This document shows, one piece after another, positions 20,701 to 30,491 of a stretch of 44,150 bases of DNA. Both the position numbers and the translations under genes were made by a program. Within the stretch, counting starts at the first letter, position 1; each line of letters starts with the position of its first letter. The notes under the pieces are model-generated. The model saw only the letters and a list, made by a program, of their open reading frames with translations, did no database searches and had not been told where the DNA came from. Source of the DNA: Nemertoderma westbladi (lineage: Eukaryota > Xenacoelomorpha > Nemertodermatida > Nemertodermatidae); contig JAUCBJ010001250.1 in the NCBI GenBank assembly GCA_032718475.1, positions 1-44,150 on the forward strand, read 5' to 3'.

Positions 20701-22343
20701 TTGTGAGTGATCACAAACCGCTCCTAGCAATTCTAAACGAAAAAACTCTTGACAACATCGATAATCCGAGGCTGAGGCGTCTCAAGGAAAAACTCTTATC
20801 TTATTCCTTCCATGTCGAATGGAAGAAAGGTAAAACCCATTACATACCAGATGCGCTTTCTCGCGCACCAGTTGGTAACCCAACCCCAGATGATATCACT
20901 ACCGAACAGGAGATCAACACTTACATGTGTGCCCATATTAATGCCACTGTCAATGCGTTAGCCGACAATAACTCAAATTCTTCCCTCAATGACCAAAATA
21001 TAGAAAGTATAAAACAAGCAGCAATTTTGGATCCAGAATACCAGAAACTGATCTATCTAATCCAGAATGGATTCCCAGCAAAGCCGACGAACTTAGTTCA
21101 TGATCTACAACCATATTGGAAATTACGAGATGATTTGTCAGTTGATGATGGGCTTGTCCTGTATTTATCCCGTATTGTTATTCCACAATCTCAACGTTGC
21201 CACGTTCTAGAACTTTTACATCAATCTCATCAGGGGATTGAACGTTCTAAACGACGAGCCCGTCAAACTGTATTCTGGCCCGGTTTAACCGTGGACATAA
21301 TAAACAAAGTTGGGAAATGTATACCATGTCAACAACGTAAACCATCTTTACAACCGGAGCCTTTACTTTCTGACCCTCAACCTACACGTCCATTCGAAGA
21401 GGTTGGTTCGGATCTTTTCAGCTACGCAGGTCAACATTATTTAGCATATATTGACCGCTTTTCAGGATGGCCTGAAATCCATGCATTCGGACGGCATGAC
21501 ACTAATTCTGCAAAAGTTGCTACAGTACTTCGCCGTCTTTTCAGTAACCTGGGAATTCCCATTAAACTGCGGACTGATGGAGGTCCACAATTCGATTCGG
21601 CGGAATTCCAATCATTCCTCCAGGATTGGGGAGTCAATCAGTCGTTCTCTGCCCCTCATTTCCCTCAAAGTAACGGACTCGCGGAGTCGGCTGTTAAAAC
21701 AATCAAACACCTGGTCGCCACAGCATCACATCACGGGGATATACAAACTGATAGTTTCCATAAAGGTTTACTCGAACTGCGAAATACGCCACGGGTAAAT
21801 GGATTTTCTCCCGCTGAGCTTGTGTTCGGACGCCAAACTAGGACACGTGTGCCTTCTCACCATACAAATTTTTCATCTCAGTGGACCAAACATCTCGACA
21901 CTCTTGACACTATGGTGACACCCCCTCCCCAAATCCAGAACCGTCCACTAAAGGCCCTAACTGTACGTACACCGGTTCACATTCAGAATGCAAAGACTAA
22001 ACTGTGGGATCGTACTGGTTCTATTATAGGAGCCAGTGGTCGCAATTACCATATACGTTTACCAAGTGGCCGTGTTCTGTGGCGCAACCGTCGCCATATT
22101 CGACGTAATATTCTGGAACAGGAACCGCAAATGAAGTATTCAGCATGATTACTCCCAAAGGGTATACTAAAAGAAAATCATAAAAATAGAATTCCACCGA
22201 ACAACAATCAGAAAAATAAATGCACTCTTAACCCAGCAACGGATGTTGTGGTATTCCAGAAAGATGAGCCTCCTACCGCCATGTTACGTAGGAGTAGTAG
22301 AATTCGACACCAGCCCATCCGTTATGACTCTACAAAATACTGA
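17765..22343 (+). pseudogene. Gypsy gag-pol polyprotein with three lesions
   Basis: From the ATG at 17765 a gag-pol frame of about 1,525 codons runs to a stop at 22341-22343, broken at three places. A TGA at 18038-18040 lies early in gag and the frame is open on both sides. A run of seven A at 19727-19733 moves the frame by one in the RT. A TGA at 22146-22148 is followed by 64 open codons in the same frame that carry a typical basic tail (LRRSSRIRHQPIRY). Domains: two CCHC knuckles at about 18837-18950 (CLRCGN..., CSLCKKTGHWAKVC); aspartic protease (LPDTGSPT, about 19115); RT (STLDALKGYWQIPL, KVVDDMLV); RNase H (LHTDAS, ELETLAIAWAV, VSDHKPL); chromodomain-free GKTHYIPDALSR tether; integrase HHCC finger (HQSHQG...CIPC) and catalytic D, D-35-E (SDLFS, RTDGGPQF, GLAESA). 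Both TGA codons could come from CGA by C-to-T change. The A run could be a sequencing error. Confidence 0.93.
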
Positions 22344-22372
22344 CTCAGATCTCGTTAGACAAACTCAATCTT

Positions 22373-22383
22373 AAAGGGGGGAG
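22373..22383 (+). other. Polypurine tract
   Basis: AAAGGGGGGAG lies just before the 3' LTR, the expected plus-strand priming site of an LTR retrotransposon. Confidence 0.85.
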
Positions 22384-22384
22384 T

Positions 22385-22557
22385 TGGTGGGTTCTACCCT
22401 TATTATGTTTATGTAACATTTAAATGCAGGTGGCGGGAAATTCAAAATGTATTCTAGCTTAGGATAAGTACGACTAATATACTACTGAATTACCGATATA
22501 CAGGATAAACTTAATTTACCTTTTGCATGATCTAACTATATTATTAAGATCACAGCA
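22385..22557 (+). repeat. 3' LTR (173 bp)
   Basis: Identical to the 5' LTR. It is followed directly by the GTCAT target duplication at 22558-22562. Confidence 0.97.
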
Positions 22558-24150
22558 GTCATCAGCAAAGTCTAGATCAGTTAGGTACTTGGCAGGATTT
22601 CCTCGACTTCTGGATCCAGTAGGTGGAGTTATCATCACCCCATCATCATTATGATGATCTAAGGACATGCGTAGAACAAGGTCAACAACAATTATGAACA
22701 AGAATGGTGCAAGTGTGTCTCCCTGGAGGACGCCCCATAACACTTCAAATGGTTCTGTGTCACCGTCAACAATAGACACAAATGTTGTCGAACCATCGTA
22801 TACTGATCTGATTGCTGCAATAATTTCATCAGGAATCCCATATAATGAAAGTATGCTGAACATACGTGAGCGAGAGACTGAATTAAAGGCCTTGAAGAAG
22901 TCAACAAAGATAACAGCCAGATGCCTGTCTTTCTTTTTTGATAACTCTTCAATTATCCTTCTAAGTGCCAAAATGGCTCCATGGTTCCACGACCTCTACG
23001 GAACCCATTCTGATTTCCACGGAGCAGTCTCTCAATGGGATCCCTGATGCGATTTAATAGAATTCTATTGTATAGCTTTGCAGCCATCGAGATCAATGAA
23101 ATTCCCCGAAAAGAACCATAGAGTGTTAGGTTGCCCTTCTTGGGAACTGGCACCAACTTATTTGTTTTCATTTCTTGTGGGACTCTTGTTGTTCGGTACA
23201 TGTCTACTATGATGGGATAGATGAGCTTTAAACACTCAGGTATTTTAAAGACCTCGGGGGGAACACCATCTACTCCACTGGCACGATTGGTCTTAATGCT
23301 CTTTGCAGCAGCCTTCACTTCTGCAAAGGAGATATCACCAATGGGAATATCTGGGTGTTACTCTGATATGGGTGTTACCCTAATATCTGGGTTTTACTGT
23401 ACTTCTATAAAGTTATCAGGCAATACCCTGTCATTATTGAGGAGCTTTTCAAAGTGGGCCTTCCAACCATTGAGGCGATCGGCTGGTGATTCAGCCTTAA
23501 CCTTGGTGGTTGGTTGGCTTTTTCGACCAGCAAGCAAGTTGATCGATCTCCATGCCTGGGATGATTGCCTGCTGTCGTCAGCATCATTGATGGCATCAAC
23601 CTGTTGGTTTATTAGCTCCTGTAAATTAACAGAGTACTGCCTGTTCAGGGACCTAGATGCAGCCTTAACTGCATTCTTCCCCTTACTCTTTTCGAATGTC
23701 TTGTTTGTTGGTATCAATTCACATTCTTCCGTTAGGTCTAAAAGTAAGTACCAATTTCTGTTAGAACTGGTGTTATAGGTGTAACCCTTGATGTCTTCTG
23801 GGCCAATTTGCGCATTCAGGTCACCAGCAATGACTTTAACATTGTGTTTCGGAATGTCCTTTATAAGTCCAGTCAGCTCTTCATAAAACTTGACTGCTTG
23901 TTCTGGCTCTGAAGCATTGGTTGGACTGTAGCAACATATAACTGTTGCCTTGGGATTCCCATCAAATGTTGCGATCATAACCCTGGAATTTATAGATTCG
24001 ATGTTGTTTAGTGTCTTAAATGCAAATGGGCTTAGCAGAATTCCTCCTCCACCAATTGATGCATTGCATTGGCCGAGTTTCTTACTGTTTAATAAATAAA
24101 TTTCATTAAAGTGCAACAGTCGTTGTCGCGTTGATGACCTCCATGTAAAT
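22558..24150 (-). pseudogene. LINE copy A, APE endonuclease and RT palm (5' half of a split element)
   Basis: Reading from about 24150: part of an APE-type endonuclease (ASIGGGGILLSPFAF, TVICCYSPTNAS, VIAGDLNAQIGP). After FEKSKGK there is an internal deletion that joins it to the linker (AWRSINLLAGRK, RLNGWKAHFEKLL). A short disturbed stretch with repeated ATATCTGGGTGTTA at 23340-23400 changes the frame. RT fingers follow (KTNRASGVDGVPPEVF, NGFRRGRGT), then another frame change near 22975, then the palm (VIFVDFFKAFNSV, GVLQGDTLAPFLF, DLDFADD). The FADD codons end in the GTCAT target duplication of the Gypsy element. The rest of this LINE is at 16880-17519. At least two frameshifts and one deletion predate or accompany inactivation. 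The APE plus RT order identifies a non-LTR retrotransposon; I do not assign a clade. Confidence 0.88.
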
Positions 24151-25360
24151 AATATACGGTTTTCACCTTTCTTTGACGATTTTATATTGAAATTTGATTA
24201 CTGATTGCATGCAACGTCTAATGGTCAGTTGCTTTTTTATTTTAGTATTTGTATCGTACTGTACTGGCATACCTACCGGTAAGGTTTTTTACTTCAGCTT
24301 GACAATTAAAGAATAAAATAATTGTATTAACTCAAGCATTTAATTATTATTATGTATCTTTAATCTTTGCCTTCAATCATATGATTTTACCCCAATTAAA
24401 TAAAGCAACACTTTTTGCGTAAAATTGAATCTACATAGTCGCGCGGCAGTTGGTATCCCTACTGTAGCTTTATTGTATAGTAATTTATCACGATTAAAAT
24501 TTCAAAAAAGCTCCGAAAATCCGCACCAACAACAACAATTACATTCTTTTGAGTGTCCCTCTCTCTCTCACGACAAATACCTACACTATAAAAAGCCAGT
24601 TTCGTTATTAATTATTTAAATTATTTAGTTCTCTAAAAACCGCTTTTCGGGAAAAGTTCATTGTGTATAAGTTATCAGGTGAAACAGGGTGTCTGGTCTA
24701 TCTTCCCAGCAATATTATCAATAAAAATCCAGATGTATTATTATTATTATTATTCTTTAAAAATAAAATTAAAATTTGATTAAACTACAGTCCTACATTA
24801 AATATAAGAAACCATGCGTCTACTGCACACAGGTACTGAGGGTAAATAAAAAAACCTTGAGTACGGTCTGCAAGAGTTAAAAACAATGTTCACTATTTGA
24901 TTGTTCGAGTTCATTACTCGATACCTTAGACTCCTACTAGCCTTATTAATAATGACAGAACATGGGTAGACCAATTTGGCCGAAAGACAGATAAGGTATA
25001 AGTTTAATATGATGATACAGATGTACAGTATTACATGTACTGTAGCAGCAAATATTTACAAATAGTGAAATGTCAGGAAATGTCGACCTATCTACGGATA
25101 TCTACTCTATGAATATCAAATACATAAAATTGTATGTAATAAGTAGCGGTTGTTATTATTATATATTTGGATTTTTGAGTTTTGAGTTTTTGAGTTTGAA
25201 TGATTGAAAGTTGAAAGCTGGTATTTCTAGCTGATGACAAACAATTAGAAGCATTCACTATAAGCAACAACTTACCTTGGCTAAAGCATATTTATTGCGG
25301 TACTTTCAAGACTTACCTCTGATTAACATATAGCGGGAGCCATAGTGGTGCACAATCTAC
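24151..25360. other. AT-rich intergenic region
   Basis: No gene seen. It contains (ATT)n near 24740 and TTTTGAGTTTTGAG repeats near 25170. Small open frames lack any domain. Confidence 0.5.
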
Positions 25361-25369
25361 ATAGGATTA

Positions 25370-26045
25370 TAGGGCCTTATCGCCCCTTGCACCTTTATCG
25401 CCCCTGAACCTTATCGCCCCCTCGGAACTTATCGCCCCCAGGTCTTTATCGCCCCTGGTACCTTATCCCATCGCTACTGTCACAAATATGAATTTTGAAT
25501 GGGAGAAACGTTTAGGCCTACTGTAGTAAGGATTGTAGGGCCTTACCGCCCCTGGACCTTTTCGCCCCCTGGGAACATATCGCCCCTCAAATGGTCCTTT
25601 ATCGCCCCTTGGGAATATATCGCCCCCAGGTCTTTATCGCCCCCGGGTCTTTATCGCTCCTGGGTCTTTATTGACCCTTGGGAATATATCGCCCCCAGGT
25701 CTTTATCGCCCCGGGTCTTTATCGCCCCCAGGTCTATATCGCCCCCGGGTCTTTATCGCCCCCGGGTCTTTATGGCCCCCGGGTCTTTATCGCTCCTGGG
25801 TCTTTATCGCCCCTTGGGAATATATCGCCCCCAGGTCTTTATCGCCCCGGGTCTTTATCGCTCCTGGGTCTTTATCGCCCCTTGGAATATATCGCACCCA
25901 GGTCTTTATTGCCCCGGGTCTTTATCGCCCCCAGGTCTTTATCGCCCCCAGGTCTTTATCGCCCCCGGGTCTTTATCGCCCCCGGGTCTTTATAGCCCCC
26001 GGGTCTTTATCGCTCCTGGGTCTTTATCGCCCCTGGTAACTTATC
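25370..26045. repeat. ~17-bp TTTATCGCCCC array (left, inverted relative to 32.1-33.1 kb)
   Basis: A degenerate tandem array of GGTCTTTATCGCCCCCG and close variants, interrupted at about 25462-25555 by unique sequence (ACAAATATGAATTTTGAAT) that recurs right after the array at about 26050-26090. The same motif appears as its reverse complement (GGGGCGATAAAGACC) at 32.1-33.1 kb. The overlapping long frames here (PPGLYRPRVFIAPGS) are open in all three phases only because of the 17-bp period and are not genes. Confidence 0.95.
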
Positions 26046-26104
26046 GCCACTATTACAAATATGAATTTTGAATTGGAGAAACGTTTATACTGTACTTACT
26101 AAGC

Positions 26105-26605
26105 CATGGAATGCCTGTTCGCCACCATGGGTGACAGTAAACCCTTCTACTACAGTTTACCAATCTCATTCTCATTTATCAACCTACTACTATCCACCAT
26201 GACTTTCGCGAGATCATCCGAATCGTCCAGGGCCAGTGTCCTTTAAGATGTGTCTCAAGAAAGTCATGGGCTGTCCACCATGCTTATTTTCTCCATGAGG
26301 CTGCCAAAGAACACGTTTGTGCACATGCTGGTCCTCACGGCGAGAGCAATGTCCTGCAAAGTGGAGTCGGCTTTGTTAAAGTGTAAAGCTCAAATTTTAT
26401 ATAGTATCTGATTTATCGACCATTGAAGGGTGACAATCTGGGTAGAGCTAGTCTGCAGCATTTAAGGTCCCGTGCCCAAACAGACTGAATTTTACGCTGC
26501 GTCCAGAGATCGAACTGGGACCCCCTGAATGAAAGCCCATATTGTTACCACTAAACAAAGCGACTGCTTGCTTAGTGTATGAATTAAATATGAAAATATG
26601 AATAT
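26105..26605 (-). mobile_element. tRNA-derived SINE, split by a LINE fragment
   Basis: On the minus strand a tRNA-like head lies at about 26567-26500, with an A-box-like TTAGTGGTAA (about 26546-26555) and a B-box-like GTTCGATCTC (about 26507-26517). It is followed by a tail with CACGGGACCTTAAATGCTGC. A direct relative lies at 32385-32640. The left part (26105-26175) matches the distal tail of that copy (AATGCCTGTTC), so the SINE is interrupted by the LINE fragment at 26176-26395. SINE status is inferred from the Pol III boxes and the second copy. Confidence 0.7.
26176..26395 (-). pseudogene. LINE copy C, C-terminal fragment inserted in SINE
   Basis: The reverse strand encodes the extreme C-terminus of the same LINE family as copy A (SRLHFAGHCSRREDQHVH, then a WQPHGENKHGGQPMTF-like stretch after a frame slip) and ends with a short TAGTAG tail. 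Flanking ATTTATCAACC (left) and ATTTATCGACC (right) look like a target-site duplication, so this is a 5'-truncated insertion into the SINE. Confidence 0.75.
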
Positions 26606-27563
26606 TTCGACCAAAAATACTATAGGCCTACATTCCAAGTCATACAGTATATTATACATGTATTATTATTTATTATACAACATACAAAAATATGTTGAAT
26701 TTATGAGTTAACATTCATAGGAGTGGAGTGGAGTCAAAGGATATACTGTACAGTACTGTATGACTGTGCTTGAGTTGAGTTATAACTGTAAAAGAACAGG
26801 TTCATCTTCTGGATGTAATTGAGCAGCCGGATGGCCGATATCTTGCACAAGCGAGGCAGGTTGTTGCGGTGCATTGAAGTTCATTCCAAAGACGTTATAA
26901 CCGATGTGACTAGCTTGTGGGGCGAGCCACGAAGTGAGTGAGCCTTAGCGTAGGGGTACCATTAATCAACCTGTCGTTCTGTCGCGTTTTTTTTCAGTAT
27001 TTTATTTTAAACGTTAATAACTCGGCCAATCCTTGATGAAATCTATCCAAACTTGGTACACATGTTGTTTGGCAAAAGTTTGAAAATTTTCCAAGTAGAA
27101 TTTGCGTGGGGTCTTCGTGCAGCATCAGTGTAACTGTTATTGCAGTTATAATAAATTTATTTATCCAAATTTAAAATGCGTTAAATTATTATTACTGTAG
27201 GATAAATCAGCTGGGTTTCTGACAAATTTTGCAATACATTGGGGTTGTCTGCATGTACCATGTGTACCGGTACTGTCAGGCTGTACTCAATCCCTGAATC
27301 GAGAATCCTGCAATCAGTCAATACTGCAATACTGGTCAGCCGGTACCATACACTGCAGACATGCCATATCATGTAATCTAATTAACCCCGGCAACCCTTG
27401 CGGTGATTAAAGTTTAGGCCTAATTAGCCCAGTACCGGCACCGGTAATAATAATATAATAGTTTAGATAGTTACCGCTAATCATTCAGTCATTGCTGCAT
27501 TGGCACGGTACACCGTACAGCCGTATTGCTGTACTGCCGTTGTCAGTTGTAGTGCGCACCGTA
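26606..27563. other. Non-coding spacer with part of an inverted repeat
   Basis: No gene seen. 27025-27065 (with CCAAACTTGGTACACATG) is inverted relative to 29120-29158 (CATGTGTACCAAGTTTGG), so a dispersed repeat is present in both orientations. Confidence 0.55.
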
Positions 27564-28540
27564 GGTACCACCCATGGCCTACTACACACAGGCCATGACA
27601 AGGACTTTGCTGTGAATTTAGCGTAGGCTGACTGTGCTGATTATCAGATTATGGTACTGTGGTACAAGCTATATACTGTTAGGTATACTGCTGTATTGGG
27701 GTGGGGTTAGGAATAATCCATTTGTTTTAGCATTTAATCCCCTTATTTATTATAAAACCATTGGAAATATTCGCAAATGCCGCTCCATTCTGCCATTACT
27801 GTCTGAAACGCTCCCGACAGTCCGATGTATCTGGACCCGAGCAGCTGAGTTGCTTCAAGAGGTGATTAACGGGGGAATACTATGCAGTGCTATGGAATTG
27901 CTTGTTTGTCAGTACGATTCTATTTGGGTATTTACTACACTCAGACACTGGGAATACGGCGGTCGGTCAGATCGTAATGCGGGCCACTGCCAAGTTCCTC
28001 ATGCCTCACTCCGGTCACCCACCTTGGAGTGCGGTGGGAAGAGTCCCACTTACTGACTTACGTCGACGACTGGACGAATCGACGAGGATTGCGATCTGGG
28101 TTTAGCGGCGGCCCGGATCCTGGTATCGCCTGGGGGAAATGGTTGAACGTCGGGCATACTTGTATCGCACTGGATTACGTTCTCTGCGACGTGAAAGTGT
28201 GAAGCGAATTCGTTGTCGAATTGGGTCGAAAGCTGCAGGAATTCTACTGTTCTACGGGAGTAAACCGCAGCGGTCCGGTGACTACGGACGGATACTACTG
28301 GGATAAGCAGGTATTTCGATCGAGTTTCTCGTATTCTCGATGCTCGACAGCTCGAGGCGGATAGAGAGTTGGTTGTGTTGGGCGGTGTTGTTCAATTCTA
28401 TCAAACGTATTAAATAATTGGTAAAATAATAAAAACACACCAGATAAAGATACTGAGCTTATGGTAAAGAGATAGGCCGAACTTACAATTTCCAAATAGA
28501 TTGTTCATATAATAAATATATTTTTGGTATTTGATTTCAA

Positions 28541-28798
28541 GATGGGGGGGGGGGGGGACTGGACGCAATAAAAATTAATCCCTCTCCAGGGGAAATTGGA
28601 CGCAAATAACAACAGCTGATTACTCTCAAAAATAAAACTGTAACCTGTTCTATTGTGTTTACTTTATTGTTTTGGTTAAAATAACGTGCCACTGTAACCT
28701 GCTCCTTTCCCAAAATTGAGAAATTAATATTGAGGCGGGATATTAATTCGCCAAGATGGGATTTGCGTCCAGTCCCACCCCCCTCCTGTCTCTTGATT
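28541..28798. mobile_element. Nested ~260-bp MITE with GGGACTGGACGCAA ends
   Basis: The left end (poly-G then GGGACTGGACGCAA, to 28567) is inverted relative to the right end (TTGCGTCCAGTCCCACCCCC, 28763-28782). Similarity extends outwards to TCAAGA on both sides. The core (28635-28720, TTTATTGTTTTGGTT and CTGTAACCTGCTCCTTT) matches the tandem module at 15082-15360. No coding capacity. Confidence 0.75.
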
Positions 28799-28914
28799 TT
28801 ACTAAAAAATAGAATACATTGCATTTTACTGTTATAATTACTGAATTGAATAAAATAATTAATTTATTGTTTATTAAACCGTGCTAAGCACGTTGAACTG
28901 GAGCTTTAACAATT

Positions 28915-29109
28915 CCCCACTAGCGGCAGACAGGAACTGTAAAAGTCTCTGTAGAATTTCTAATTAAGCAATGCTCTTAGGTAACTACTACTAAATTTCA
29001 GATGAATCTGATCGTTGGTTCTATAATTACAGCTATTTTTACGTTTCTGTTAATTCGCCCCCTAGCGGCAGACAGGGGAACTGTAGAAGTCTGTCTGTGT
29101 GTAGAATTT
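28915..29109. repeat. Direct repeat, CTAGCGGCAGACAGG module
   Basis: 28915-28959 and 29057-29109 share CTAGCGGCAGACAGG, then GGAACTGTA-AAGTCT and GTAGAATTT, ~142 bp apart in the same orientation. Non-coding, inside the TIR element. Confidence 0.8.
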
Positions 29110-29655
29110 TTTATAGACTACATGTGTACCAAGTTTGGTTCCATTTCATCCTTGATTGACTGACTTATAAGCGTTCAAACATTCCTGCCACAAACATAGC
29201 CAGAGGCAGCCACAAACAAATAAAAGCTGCAGGAACTCTAGCGATAATTAATTAATGAATTATTAAATACTGTTTCAATTAAATTACTTACGAAAATCTA
29301 GTCATCTTCTTTTAAATATGGACCCTGCATTCGTGGAAAATATAATATTTGATAATTCAGCAGTCAGCCTACGTTAATTTCACAGCAAAGTCCTTGTCAT
29401 TGCCTGTGTGTAGTAGGCCATGGTACCACCCTACTACCGGTACCGGCTGACCGGTGGCAACTAGCACTTCAGCACTTGCACAGCAACAGCACTACCGGCG
29501 ATACACAGGTTGGAATTTATGTAGAGTTTGCTCAACAGTACAGATATAAAATAGTTATCTAAATTATATATATTACTATTGACAAGTATTGAAATATATA
29601 CCGTTATTCGTGTTATCAGTATTTGCAACATCTGACATTGAAGAGGTGAGAGAAG

Positions 29656-30114
29656 ATGACTACCGGCACTCAACAAAACCAACGCTTATCACAGGTCGGT
29701 ATGGTTACCTCGAAACCGGCGCGACTGTCCACTCGAATACAACTTCAAAACACAAACGCCAACAATAAACTGAAAGCGAATCGAACGTCTTCAGAAAAAT
29801 CTGTCATTGGGACGAAGAAAAGGAAGCCGAAACCACGGGAATGGACCACAGCTAAGATTGAATGCTCCCATTGTCAGAGTTCCTGGACCGAAATTGAAAC
29901 ACCAATTGCCGATGGGCTTGATCTCTCAAACCAAAACTTCCTCTGCGGGGTTTGCGCGGCAGTAAAGATTGAAAGTCTGGAAGCTGGCATCCCTAGGTAT
30001 TATTATTATAAAGAGCGTCAGCCTGCGTTTAATAAATATATTTTAATACAAAACAGGTCGAATGCAAAGAGGCTTATAATGAAGACGAGTACTGCATTGA
30101 TTATATTCCTATAA
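29656..30114 (+). CDS. Putative transposon-associated Cys-rich protein, probable 5' exon
   Basis: An open frame of up to 152 codons that I do not recognise at family level. The N-terminal third is polar and basic (KKRKPKPREW, a possible nuclear localisation signal). About residues 72-107 contain CSHC and CGVC pairs 28 residues apart (IECSHC...FLCGVC), which look like a small treble-clef zinc site. After GIP (about residue 115) composition turns to Tyr/Lys/Ile-rich sequence. A splice-donor-like CTAG/GTATTA sits there (about 29998) and an acceptor-like AAAACAG at about 30056, so the true protein may splice out that stretch. It faces the MULE transposase remnant on the opposite strand, tail to tail, as second ORFs do in some Mutator elements. 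It could be a transposon accessory protein, a host gene exon, or chance. Confidence 0.35.
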   Translation: MTTGTQQNQRLSQVGMVTSKPARLSTRIQLQNTNANNKLKANRTSSEKSVIGTKKRKPKPREWTTAKIECSHCQSSWTEIETPIADGLDLSNQNFLCGVCAAVKIESLEAGIPRYYYYKERQPAFNKYILIQNRSNAKRLIMKTSTALIIFL

Positions 30115-30491
30115 ACCACCTGGCTTTGCATATTGAACGTGCGTTTGGAAATAAGTTCGTGCTACCCTTCCGTGGGTGGTAGATGTCGCGCTTATGTATT
30201 GGTGGGTGGGAAGGGAGGGGGGGGGGGGTGCAGATTAAAAGGGGTGAACACGTACTGTCCCCCTTTCTTTGATTAATTGGTGGTGTGGGTTAATCTCTCA
30301 TAACCTGATTTTGTGATACAGTCGCACAATTTTAATTTGTATCTCATAACTGGGCCTCGTGCTGCGCGAAGGCCCCACGAACGTGTTTAGAGATATATCG
30401 TTCAACTTCAGCAATAGGGACGGGTGCACCAATAGGTAAATATAACATGGTCATTTGGTGCAAAGCGATCCGGGTGTTGTTGATTCTGTTT
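30115..30491. other. Spacer between convergent ORFs
   Basis: No gene seen. It contains a poly-G run at about 30217-30229 and a GC-rich inverted repeat (GGGCCTCG...CGAAGGCCCC, about 30352-30375) that can form a short hairpin. Confidence 0.5.

Larger units (their letters stand above)
17520..22557 (+). mobile_element. Gypsy (Ty3)-type LTR retrotransposon, complete, 5,038 bp
   Basis: A full-length element with two identical 173-bp LTRs, starting TG and ending CA, and a 5-bp target-site duplication GTCAT (17515-17519 and 22558-22562). A primer-binding site follows the 5' LTR directly and a polypurine tract precedes the 3' LTR. The gag-protease-RT-RNase H-integrase order is Gypsy-type (integrase last). 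No envelope-like ORF is seen. Identical LTRs mean a very recent insertion. It landed in a minus-strand LINE. Confidence 0.97.
27564..29427. mobile_element. ~1.9-kb element with ~80-bp terminal inverted repeats
   Basis: 27564-27645 and 29351-29427 are inverted repeats sharing ATGGCCTACTACACACAGG and GACAAGGACTTTGCTGTGAA on opposite strands. The interior contains degenerate overlapping frames on the plus strand (27720-28300, for example GHPPWSAVGRVPLTDLRRRL) that may be a ruined transposase, plus a nested MITE (28541-28798). I do not recognise the family. Confidence 0.65.

Noticed and set aside
25499-26071. Three overlapping Pro/Arg/Leu-rich ORFs (PPGLYRPRVFIAPGS)
   Set aside because: All three frames are open because the unit is ~17 bp and lacks stops; no start context, domain or codon signal.
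27634-28105. Overlapping plus-strand ORFs inside the TIR element
   Set aside because: They may be ruined transposase, but I recognise no domain and frames change repeatedly; noted under the element, not called as genes.
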